Shown here: positions 35,517 through 43,099 of the stretch, one piece after another
Layout of the letters: each line of letters opens with the position of its first letter
Position numbering within the stretch: the first letter of the stretch is position 1
Source: Silvibacterium bohemicum
Lineage (GTDB): Bacteria > Acidobacteriota > Terriglobia > Terriglobales > Acidobacteriaceae
Assembly: GCF_001006305.1 (NCBI RefSeq)
Contig: NZ_LBHJ01000001.1
Span: 1 to 64,000, forward strand
Reading direction: 5' to 3'
Length of the DNA: 64,000 nucleotides
Position numbers and translations under genes: made by a program
Notes under the pieces: model-generated
What the model saw: only the letters and a program-made list of their open reading frames with translations
Databases searched by the model: none
What the model was told of the DNA's origin: nothing

Positions 35517-35966
35517 GAAATCGGGATCGAGCTCCTGGAACGTGAGGGTGGGTCGCGGTCAAGGACGGCATTCCCGCGGGGAGCCGGGGACGGGCAAATC
35601 CATACTCAGTCGTTCTGACAGATTGTAAATCAGTGCCTTGGCGTCCATCCCGTTCCGGCGCGGAGCCCTCCTCTACAGATGGATTGCTCCTTCGCCGGCG
35701 GGGAGGTAACCAAAGGGTTGCGACATCATGAAAGGGGTATCAGCAGCGGGTTTCCGGCCATGCTAGGATGCTGTGCACAAGCGCTTCGGGTTTTGCGCCG
35801 TTTTTCCGCCTGCTGTGGCATGAAGCGTTGTGAGAACCGGATGGCTCCGTCCATGTCTGCTACCCACAGCCCGGCCTGTTTGCGCTCGCCGGATGCCGTT
35901 GAGTTGGTTTCCGCTACTCCCCCGATCTCGGTTCCCGGCTCGTTTTCCCGATATCACGCCGCTCCT

Positions 35967-37025
35967 ATGCCCCGGCATGGCTGCGGACGAGCTTGGCTTC
36001 TGTCCAACCTGGCCGTTCTCGGGCCTGTAGCGTTGCTGGCAATGCTGGCCGTCTTTGCACCCTATCGTGCTTTGGGGCAGGAGAATCCGCTGAGTACGAT
36101 TCACGTGGCGCCTCCGCCACCACCCCCTCCTCCTCCGTCGACAGAACCACCTCCTGTGGAAGGAAAAGCGGCTCTGAAGGCAAGGGCAGGCGAGAGAATC
36201 CGCGTCGATGTGAACCTGGTTCTCGTGCCACTCACGGTGACCGATCCCATGGATCGCCTGGTTACCGGCCTGGAGAAAGAAAACTTCGCGCTCTATGAAA
36301 ATAATCACCCCGAAGCGCTTAAAAGCTTTTCGTCGGAAGACGCGCCTGTTTCCATCGGTGTCATCTTCGATCTGAGCGGCAGCATGGCCAACAAGGTCAT
36401 CCGCGCCCGAGACTCGATCCTGCAATTTATGAAGACCTCGAACCCGCAGGACGAATTTTTCGTGGTCGGATTCAACGACCGTCCCGAGCTGATCGAGGAT
36501 TTCACCTCGTCGACCGATGAGATCGACGCCCGCCTGTCCACGGTCAAGGCCGGTCACCGCACCGCCCTGCTCGACGCGATCTATTTTGGGCTCAACAAAA
36601 TGAAGCAGGCCAAATATGAACGCAAGGCGCTCCTGGTGGTGTCGGACGGCGGCGATAACCGCAGCCGCTACACCGAGGGCGAGGTGCGGTCCGTCGTTCG
36701 GGAGTCCGGCGTGCAGATTTACTCGATCGGCATCTTCGATCCCTATGCGGCGACCACGGAAGAGCGAATGGGTCCGCTGCTGCTCAATGACATCTCCGAT
36801 GAGACCGGGGGAAGGCTCTTTCGCGTCGACGACATTGCCGAGATGGGCGACATCGCGACCAAGATCAGCTCCGAGCTGCGACATGAATATGTGCTGGGTT
36901 ATAAGCCGACAGATGAGAAGCGCGACGGTAAGTGGCGTAAAGTGAGAGTGAGGCTGGTTCCGCCCGCGGGACTACCTCCACTCACCGTCCATGCCCGCAA
37001 CGGATACTATGCCCCTCTGCAATAA
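35967..37025 (+). CDS. VWFA-related Acidobacterial-domain protein 1
   Basis: A 352-residue exported protein with a hydrophobic signal/anchor (about residues 10-35) followed by a run of nine prolines (near 36115-36140) and a von Willebrand A domain. The MIDAS-type site is 'GVIFDLSGSMANK', the domain continues with 'LVVSDGGDNRSRY' and ends 'VHARNGYYAP', the mark of the family found in Acidobacteria. The open frame extends upstream to 35679, but those 96 residues look unlike an exported N terminus; the start is chosen to place the signal peptide first, and no ribosome site is convincing. It overlaps the next VWA gene. Confidence 0.85.
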   Translation: MPRHGCGRAWLLSNLAVLGPVALLAMLAVFAPYRALGQENPLSTIHVAPPPPPPPPPSTEPPPVEGKAALKARAGERIRVDVNLVLVPLTVTDPMDRLVTGLEKENFALYENNHPEALKSFSSEDAPVSIGVIFDLSGSMANKVIRARDSILQFMKTSNPQDEFFVVGFNDRPELIEDFTSSTDEIDARLSTVKAGHRTALLDAIYFGLNKMKQAKYERKALLVVSDGGDNRSRYTEGEVRSVVRESGVQIYSIGIFDPYAATTEERMGPLLLNDISDETGGRLFRVDDIAEMGDIATKISSELRHEYVLGYKPTDEKRDGKWRKVRVRLVPPAGLPPLTVHARNGYYAPLQ

Positions 37026-38169
37026 CCGGTTCCTGTTTTCGATCGCTCTTCTTTCCCTCGCATCTCTGCCCGCCTTGGGCCAGACCGCTCCCGCTGCGCC
37101 GGCGTCTGCTGCTTCTACGCCGCCTGCGGCGCAAGCTTCACCGAGGCAGGTTTTGCGTCCGGAGACTCAGCAGCCGCTCAATGTCGACCGGGACCCGATC
37201 ACTTCTCCGGACGCGACCGACAATGAGACCGTCAGCCCCGACCATGCGACCGCGGCGACCCACGGCGCGGACATCGAAAAGGGCAATCACGGCTTCACGC
37301 TGCGCCGGGATGTGGACGAGGTGGTGCTGAACGCGACCGTCCTCGAAGAAAACCGCCGGCTGGTGAATGACCTGAATAAAGAGGATTTCAAGATCTGGGA
37401 GGATGGCGCTCCGCAGGCCATTGCCTCGTTCCAGCACCAGGACATTCCCGTATCGATGGGCATTCTGGTGGACAATTCGGGCTCGATGCGTGACAAACGC
37501 GCCGCCGTTAACGCGGCCGCCCTGGACCTGGTGCGAGCTTCGAACGCGCAGGACGAGGCGTTCATCGTGAACTTTTCCGATGAAGCCTTCATCGACCAGG
37601 ACTTTACCTCCGATCTCGCCAAGCTGCGCGACGGCCTTGCCCACATCGATTCGAAGGGCGGCACGGCGCTTTACGATGCGGTGGTAGCGTCGGCCGATCA
37701 GCTGGCCAAGGGCGCGAAGCGCTCCAAGCAGGTACTGCTGATCATCACGGACGGCGAAGACAATGCTTCCAGCCTCACCCTGGAGCAGGCCATCCGCCGG
37801 GTGCAGCAGATGCAGGGGCCGGTGGTTTACTCGATCGGCCTGCTCTTCGGCGATGAAGGCGGCAGGGAATCGAGGCGGGCCAAGAGGGCTTTGCAGCTGC
37901 TTTCGGATGAGACCGGCGGCCTGGCGTTTTTCCCGAAATCGCTGAACGATGTCGACGTGATCGCCACCGAAGTGGCCAAGGATATCCGCAACCAGTACAC
38001 CATCGGCTATCACTCGACCAAGCCGGCCTCGCAAGGCGGCTACCGGACGGTGAAGGTGGAGGCTCGCGCCAGCGGTCATGGCAAAATGGTGGTCCGGACG
38101 CGCAGCGGCTACTATCCGAAGGTTTCCTCTACCGAGGTCGTGGCCCAGCCGGGCGCGGGAAGCAAATAG
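37009..38169 (+). CDS. VWFA-related Acidobacterial-domain protein 2
   Basis: A 386-residue paralogue of the preceding protein, also with a signal peptide (ending ALGQ) and Ala/Pro-rich linker. The VWA domain (about 125-330) has 'GILVDNSGSMRDKR' as the metal site, 'IITDGEDNASS', and ends 'VRTRSGYYPK'. Start overlaps the first gene's last codons by 17 nt; an in-frame ATG at 36991 is the alternative. Two overlapping VWA genes suggest a secreted heteromeric adhesion or scaffold complex. Function unknown. Confidence 0.88.
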   Translation: MPLCNNRFLFSIALLSLASLPALGQTAPAAPASAASTPPAAQASPRQVLRPETQQPLNVDRDPITSPDATDNETVSPDHATAATHGADIEKGNHGFTLRRDVDEVVLNATVLEENRRLVNDLNKEDFKIWEDGAPQAIASFQHQDIPVSMGILVDNSGSMRDKRAAVNAAALDLVRASNAQDEAFIVNFSDEAFIDQDFTSDLAKLRDGLAHIDSKGGTALYDAVVASADQLAKGAKRSKQVLLIITDGEDNASSLTLEQAIRRVQQMQGPVVYSIGLLFGDEGGRESRRAKRALQLLSDETGGLAFFPKSLNDVDVIATEVAKDIRNQYTIGYHSTKPASQGGYRTVKVEARASGHGKMVVRTRSGYYPKVSSTEVVAQPGAGSK

Positions 38170-38241
38170 GTCTTTGCTGGGAGTGATCGGGGCGTCTGCC
38201 TTTTCAGGGCATCGGGTTTGGCAGCGAATGCATAACCGGTT

Positions 38242-40104
38242 TTAGGCGAGGAGAACACTCTCCGCCGGGACTACCCGGTTGCGTCCCAGGTGCTTGGCTT
38301 CGTAGAGGGCGCGATCGGCGGAGCGCAGGATCTCTTCGACCGTTTCAGCGTGCTGCGGATAGATGGCCACCCCGATGGATGTGGTGACTTCGGGCAAACA
38401 CTCGCCGCGGTTATAGATGCGCATCTCGCTGACCATGGTCCGGAGCCCCTCGGCGCGCTGCATGGCTGCCTCCAGGTCCAGCTCAGGCAGGATGGCGACA
38501 AACTCTTCGCCGCCAAAACGGCAGAGGATGTCCTCGTTGCGAACCGCCTGCAGAAAATTCTCCGCCAGCTCGCGTAAGACGGTGTCTCCTGCCTCATGGC
38601 CGTAGGTGTCGTTGAAGCGCTTGAAGTGGTCGATGTCCATCATCATGACCGCTACCGGCTTATTGTGCCGCGCCCCGCGGCGAAGCTCGCGGTCCAGCGC
38701 CATCTCCATGTAGTGGCGATTGAAGAGGCCGGTGAGTCCGTCACGGATGGATTGCTGCTCCAGGCGGCTGCGCAGATTGAGGCCTGCAAAAGAGATGGAG
38801 GCAAGCTCGACAATCTGTTCGATGGGAGCCATGTTGGCATCGACCATCGCAGCTACGCCAGGAGAGAGGCACTCGATATAGACGACTCCGAGGGTGTCTC
38901 CATAGGCCGCGAGCGGGATGCAGACGTAGTATTCCGGCACGTGACCGTTGAAATGGGTGCAGTGAACCTCGGACTGCATGGGCCGGCGCCAGCGCATGCG
39001 CCCCGAGCGCAGCCCGCAGCAGCCTTCCAGCGTGAAGGCATCCATCACCAGGGTAGAGCTGCCCCAGGACGCTACCTCTTCCACCATGTGGCGGGTGTTG
39101 TTGGTCAGACAGATGCTTCCGGAGGTGCCGGGAAGCAGCTGCTCGAAGTAACGGATGGCGCACTCCTGGGCCTGCGCCAGCCGCACGCAAAGCTGTAGTT
39201 CATCGCGAACGCTGGTCAGGAGTGTCGACTCCTTGGCCTGCCGCTCGAGGGCGCGCACGGTGCTGGCCAGTTTCTCGTTCGCTTCATAGAGCCGCCGCTC
39301 ATATTGCTTGCGGCGAACCGCGTCGCGAAGAAGAAAGCCGAAGAGGGCCAGGATCACCAGGATGGAGAGAACGGTGAATGAGACGCTGAGAATGATGCTG
39401 CGCTGGGAATTCAGCTTTGACTCGTCGGTGCGTTGTGAGAGCAGTTCGCGTTCCACCTCCTGCAGCGTTCCCAGGATGAGGCGGCATTGCGAAAGAGGAT
39501 TGGTAACGGCGTCGCCTTGTTCTTTTAGCCTGCCAATAGCTTTGCCGAGGGAGTCTGCGCAGACCACCAGCTTTCTCGCCTGGCCATTTTGGCGGGGATT
39601 GTCGGAGGTGAGGTCCTGAAGGCGCAGTGCGCCGGAATTGAAAGATACCTGACTTGTTTGAGCGCTGCGAATGTTTTCTTCGTCCTTGGTGAGCTGGAAA
39701 AGACGGGTGGCAGTGTCAATGCGGTCGGCGACCTGGCTCTCTGAGCGCAGGCTCGACATCACGGTCTGCGAATGCTCGATCCAATCGCGGGACTCATTCA
39801 GCTTTTTCGCAGCGCTGTAGTGCAGCCAGCCGGCTGCAGCTACGCAGATACAGGCACCCAGTGCGGCTAAGATCAGGAGCTGGACGGCGCGATTTTTTCC
39901 GGGAAGCGTATTGGATAGTGCGATAGGCACGTGACCACCAGACAAAGAAGCAGATTTCGAAATCCTGGCTCGCTCAGCCGAGCGATGTGCGAACGAAAAA
40001 CCCAGGCGAAAACTGAGACTACTACCGTCAGTTAACGGCAAAAAGTGACTAAAGTTTACATTAGTGCCGCTCAAAGGCAGCGGAAAAAGCGTGAATTTGG
40101 ACAT
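38242..40104 (-). CDS. membrane diguanylate cyclase with CHASE3-like sensor, GAF and GGDEF domains
   Basis: A 620-residue signalling protein that should make cyclic di-GMP. Two transmembrane helices (about 74-96 and 235-258) bracket a helical periplasmic CHASE3-like region. A GAF-like domain (about 300-450) precedes the GGDEF domain (455-620). The active loop is GGEEF near residue 530, and an inhibitory I-site Arg-Asn-Glu-Asp lies five residues before it, so product feedback is expected. The first 58 residues are not membrane-like; a GTG at 39930 ('VPIALSNT') would be a shorter start. Divergent from the cysteine-synthase-like gene. Confidence 0.87.
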   Translation of the reverse strand: MSKFTLFPLPLSGTNVNFSHFLPLTDGSSLSFRLGFSFAHRSAERARISKSASLSGGHVPIALSNTLPGKNRAVQLLILAALGACICVAAAGWLHYSAAKKLNESRDWIEHSQTVMSSLRSESQVADRIDTATRLFQLTKDEENIRSAQTSQVSFNSGALRLQDLTSDNPRQNGQARKLVVCADSLGKAIGRLKEQGDAVTNPLSQCRLILGTLQEVERELLSQRTDESKLNSQRSIILSVSFTVLSILVILALFGFLLRDAVRRKQYERRLYEANEKLASTVRALERQAKESTLLTSVRDELQLCVRLAQAQECAIRYFEQLLPGTSGSICLTNNTRHMVEEVASWGSSTLVMDAFTLEGCCGLRSGRMRWRRPMQSEVHCTHFNGHVPEYYVCIPLAAYGDTLGVVYIECLSPGVAAMVDANMAPIEQIVELASISFAGLNLRSRLEQQSIRDGLTGLFNRHYMEMALDRELRRGARHNKPVAVMMMDIDHFKRFNDTYGHEAGDTVLRELAENFLQAVRNEDILCRFGGEEFVAILPELDLEAAMQRAEGLRTMVSEMRIYNRGECLPEVTTSIGVAIYPQHAETVEEILRSADRALYEAKHLGRNRVVPAESVLLA

Positions 40105-40150
40105 CCAGACAAGAGAAAAGTAACGTGCTGCTACACTAACTTGTTTTGCT

Positions 40151-41107
40151 ATGACTGAATCTACACTTCAAGTAACCGAAAGCGGTTTGCGGGTAGCCGG
40201 CGAGATCACCGAGCTGATGGGCCGCACTCCCATGCTGCAGCTGAACCGAATCGCCCGTCCGCATTGGGCTTCCGTCTACGTCAAGCTGGAGTTTCTCAAC
40301 CCCGGCGGCAGCGTCAAGGACCGCGCGGCGCTGGGCATGATCCTGGAGGCCGAGCGGCAGGGAAAGCTGACCCCGGGCTGCACCATCGTGGAGGCTACGG
40401 CCGGCAACACCGGGGTCGGGCTGGCCCTGGTGGGGGTGAACCGCGGTTACCGCGTGGTCCTGTTTGTCCCCGAGGGCTATGCCGAGGAGAAGTGCATCCT
40501 GATGCGGGCATTCGGGGCAACTGTCATTCGGACGCCTGAAGCCGAGGGCATGAAAGAGGCCATCCGGCGCGCGAAGGAACTGGCCGGGGAAGACCCCACA
40601 ACTTTCGCCGCCTTGCAGTTCGACAACCAGGCCAACCCGCAGTTCCACCACGACACGACTGCCGCCGAAATCTGGGAGCAGATGGAGGGCAAGGTGGATG
40701 CCTGGGTGAGCGGCGTGGGAACCGGTGGAACCTTCACCGGCGTGGCTCAGTTTTTGAAGGAGCGGAACCCATGCGTTCTGAACGTTGCTGTGGAGAGCCA
40801 GGGTTCGGTGCTGCAGGGCGGAACGCCCGGACCGCACAAGGTTGAAGGGATCGGTGTTTCCTTCATCCCAAAAACCTTTCATCACGAAGTCGCCGACGAG
40901 ATCATGATGGTGAGCGACGAGGATGCCTTCGCCATGGTGCGCAAACTGGCTGCCGAAGAAGGATTGCTGGGCGGATCGAGCGCCGGAGCCATCCTGCATG
41001 CCGCGTTGAAGATTGCCGAGCGCCTGGGGCCGGGAAAGCGCGTCGCAACCATTATTCCCGATTCGGCGGAGCGCTATCTCTCGAAGAAGATCTTTGAAGA
41101 AGCCTGA
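40151..41107 (+). CDS. cystathionine beta-synthase/cysteine synthase-like PLP enzyme
   Basis: A 318-residue fold-type II PLP enzyme with the Schiff-base lysine Lys56 in 'PGGSVKDRAA' and the phosphate loop 'GVGTGGTFTG'. The substrate loop reads 'EATAGNTGVGLA' rather than the 'TSGNTG' of most cysteine synthases; I associate the former with cystathionine beta-synthases and O-acetylserine-dependent CBS (MccA). The next gene is a cystathionine lyase/synthase, giving an MccA-MccB-like pair for converting homocysteine to cysteine. It lacks C-terminal CBS regulatory domains. Cysteine synthase A remains possible. Confidence 0.85.
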   Translation: MTESTLQVTESGLRVAGEITELMGRTPMLQLNRIARPHWASVYVKLEFLNPGGSVKDRAALGMILEAERQGKLTPGCTIVEATAGNTGVGLALVGVNRGYRVVLFVPEGYAEEKCILMRAFGATVIRTPEAEGMKEAIRRAKELAGEDPTTFAALQFDNQANPQFHHDTTAAEIWEQMEGKVDAWVSGVGTGGTFTGVAQFLKERNPCVLNVAVESQGSVLQGGTPGPHKVEGIGVSFIPKTFHHEVADEIMMVSDEDAFAMVRKLAAEEGLLGGSSAGAILHAALKIAERLGPGKRVATIIPDSAERYLSKKIFEEA

Positions 41108-41166
41108 TCCTGCTTCTTCCCTAACTGCGACGCCAAAACGGCCATGAACATCTGAAAGTGTCTCCT

Positions 41167-42321
41167 ATGACTGACAAGAAGCACGGCTTTGCAACACGAG
41201 CGATCCACGACGGCCAGGCTCCCGATCCCTTGACGGGTGCGGTGAATGTGCCGATCTATCTCACCTCGACCTATGCGCAGGAAGAGATCGGCAAGCACAA
41301 AGGCTATGAGTATTCACGCGTCTCCAATCCCACGCGCGATGCGCTCGAGGAAAACCTGGCCTCGCTCGAAGGCGGAACGAGCGCGCACGTCTTTGCCAGC
41401 GGCATGGCGGCGATCATGGCGATGATCACCATGTTCCGCAGCGGCGATCACATCATCTGCGGCGAGAATGTGTATGGCGGTACGCCGCGGCTCTTCAACC
41501 AGATCGTCACGCGCTACGGCATCGAGTTCAGCTACGTGGATACTTCAGACCCGGAGAATGTGCGCCGGGCGATCCGTCCCACGACCAAGCTGGTACACAT
41601 CGAGACGCCAACCAATCCCATCATGACGCTGACCGATATCCGCGCCGTGGCCGATGTGTGCCATGAAAAAGGCGTGGAGCTGGCCGTCGACAACACCTTC
41701 ATGTCGCCCTACTTCCAACGGCCAATCGAACTGGGTGCGGATATCGTGATGCACTCGACGACGAAGTTCCTCAACGGACACAGCGACGGCCTCGGCGGCG
41801 TGCTGGTGGGGACCAGGCCCAAGCACAAAGAGGACTTTGCTTTCGTGCAGAAATGCACCGGCGGCATTCTCTCTCCTTTTGAATGCTGGATGATCCTGCG
41901 CGGCGTGAAGACGCTGGCGGTGCGCATGCGCCAGCATGAAGAGAGCGGACGCAAGGTCGCAGAGTTTCTTGCCGGGCATAAGAGGGTGCAGAAGGTCTTC
42001 TATCCGGGCCTGACGACGCATCCGCAGCATGAGCTGGCGAAGAAACAGATGTCAGGATTCGGCGCGCTCATCTCCTTCGAGATGGGCTCACTCGAAAATG
42101 CCAACGCCATGCTGAAGCGGGTGAAGGTCTGCACGCTGGGTGAGTCGCTGGGCGGCGTGGAGACGCTGATCTCGCATCCCGCGACCATGACGCACGCAGC
42201 CATCGGAGCCGAAGCGCGCACCAAGCTTGGCATTACGGATGGGCTGGTGCGTATTTCAGTCGGCATCGAAGATGGGGACGATCTGCTCGCGGATCTGGAG
42301 CAGGCTTTGGAAGTGGTCTAA
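41167..42321 (+). CDS. cystathionine gamma-lyase/synthase family PLP enzyme
   Basis: A 384-residue Cys/Met-metabolism PLP enzyme (fold type I). The cofactor lysine is in 'HSTTKFLNGHSDGLGG'. Typical blocks are 'YEYSRVSNPTRDALE', 'VYGGTPRLFNQI' and 'ETPTNPIMTLTDI'. The family covers cystathionine gamma-synthase, gamma-lyase and O-acylhomoserine sulfhydrylase, which cannot be told apart by eye. Being 59 nt behind a CBS-like gene favours gamma-lyase in reverse transsulfuration. The ATG at 41167 is preferred to a GTG at 41158. Confidence 0.88.
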   Translation: MTDKKHGFATRAIHDGQAPDPLTGAVNVPIYLTSTYAQEEIGKHKGYEYSRVSNPTRDALEENLASLEGGTSAHVFASGMAAIMAMITMFRSGDHIICGENVYGGTPRLFNQIVTRYGIEFSYVDTSDPENVRRAIRPTTKLVHIETPTNPIMTLTDIRAVADVCHEKGVELAVDNTFMSPYFQRPIELGADIVMHSTTKFLNGHSDGLGGVLVGTRPKHKEDFAFVQKCTGGILSPFECWMILRGVKTLAVRMRQHEESGRKVAEFLAGHKRVQKVFYPGLTTHPQHELAKKQMSGFGALISFEMGSLENANAMLKRVKVCTLGESLGGVETLISHPATMTHAAIGAEARTKLGITDGLVRISVGIEDGDDLLADLEQALEVV

Positions 42322-42340
42322 AAGCTGCGGAGGAAAGCAG

Positions 42341-42384
42341 AAAGCCCCGGATCGGTCTGTGATGAGGACCAATCCGGGGCTTTT
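42341..42384. terminator. bidirectional intrinsic terminator
   Basis: AAAGCCCCGGAT... pairs with ...ATCCGGGGCTTTT through an imperfect stem with an inner GGTC/GACC pair. It lies between the convergent cystathionine-enzyme gene and the small Cys-rich gene, with a T-run on the plus strand and an A/T tract on the other. Confidence 0.85.
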
Positions 42385-42394
42385 GTGTTAGTTA

Positions 42395-42523
42395 TTAGCA
42401 GCAGCTGCTGCCGGTGCAGCAGTCGGGTTCGCCACAGCAGGAGGCAACGGTTGTTGCCGCCTGAGCGGTCAAAGAGGCGAAGAGAATTGCTGCGAAGGCA
42501 AATGCGAGTGCTTTGAGTTTCAT
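42395..42523 (-). CDS. secreted 42-residue peptide with three evenly spaced Cys-Cys pairs
   Basis: A very small gene. It encodes a clear signal peptide (MKLKALAFAFAAILFASL, cleavage near ALTAQA) and a mature part of about 20 residues with the pattern Cys-Cys-x4-Cys-Cys-x4-Cys-Cys ending at the C terminus ('SCCGEPDCCTGSSCC'). A good ribosome site (AGGAGA, 8 nt before the ATG) supports it as real. It is 68 nt downstream of another secreted cysteine-containing protein on the same strand and ends at a terminator. Metal chelation or a thiol-redox role is the obvious guess; no homologue is recognised. Confidence 0.75.
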   Translation of the reverse strand: MKLKALAFAFAAILFASLTAQAATTVASCCGEPDCCTGSSCC

Positions 42524-42591
42524 GGAAATATCTCCTGAGTTGATAGTGATGGTTGTGCGCCTGGAGGCGCATTACTTCACAGGAGATAGGT

Positions 42592-42963
42592 CTAGATTCG
42601 AAGATCGTCTTTGAGGTCGAAGACTTCGCGTTGATAGCGGAAGCTTGCGAGGAATTCTCCGCGTAGTCTGCGTTTAGATGACGGGTCCGGTCTGTGGGAG
42701 ATTTGTATCCGCAGAAATTCGCGCTGCCGCTGACTTTGGCGGCCTTCATCATCCCGCGTCTCTCGTACTGCGGCATTGGTAGTGAGTTGGCAGACAGGAC
42801 AAGATTCGCCGCTGTTATCGGCAGGCTGAGGGCAGCAGGGAGATTGAACCGGCTGGCACAGAGCAAATTGCGCAAAAGCCGATTCACTCCACGAGGCCGA
42901 CGCAACCCACGCCACTGCAAAGAGCAGAGCGCAAAGTAAACGGGTGCGACGGCAAAACCTCAT
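42592..42963 (-). CDS. small secreted cysteine-containing protein
   Basis: A 123-residue protein with a signal peptide (residues 1-31, ending SAFAQ). The mature start holds Cys36, Cys43-Cys44, Cys54 and Cys57 in a CPVC-type pair, then a polar, Arg/Gln-rich tail. It slightly resembles DUF2946-type proteins that sit beside metal-resistance genes, but the match is weak. Its start is 63 nt from the hairpin that follows lon, and the 42-residue Cys-rich peptide follows. Function unknown. Confidence 0.6.
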   Translation of the reverse strand: MRFCRRTRLLCALLFAVAWVASASWSESAFAQFALCQPVQSPCCPQPADNSGESCPVCQLTTNAAVRETRDDEGRQSQRQREFLRIQISHRPDPSSKRRLRGEFLASFRYQREVFDLKDDLRI

Positions 42964-43043
42964 GAAAAAACTCTACCTTCTTCTCGACGAGGCAGCAAGA
43001 ATCCAAGCGATTGCTTGTTGATGAACGGCTACTGGAAATGGAA

Positions 43044-43074
43044 AGCCGTGGCACATTCGCGATGCGCCACGGCT
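43044..43074 (-). terminator. terminator of lon
   Basis: GCCGTGGC (43045-43052) pairs with GCCACGGC (43066-43073), about 25 nt after the lon stop. The minus-strand transcript continues TTTCC, a weak T-run. Confidence 0.65.
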
Positions 43075-43099
43075 CATAGATCGGAAGTTGATTCAGAGG

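Noticed and set aside
42318-42920. A 200-codon minus-strand open frame overlapping the two Cys-rich genes
   Set aside because: It uses another frame from both small genes, has no signal peptide or domain, and runs through the terminator hairpin. The 42- and 123-residue frames have better starts and signal peptides.
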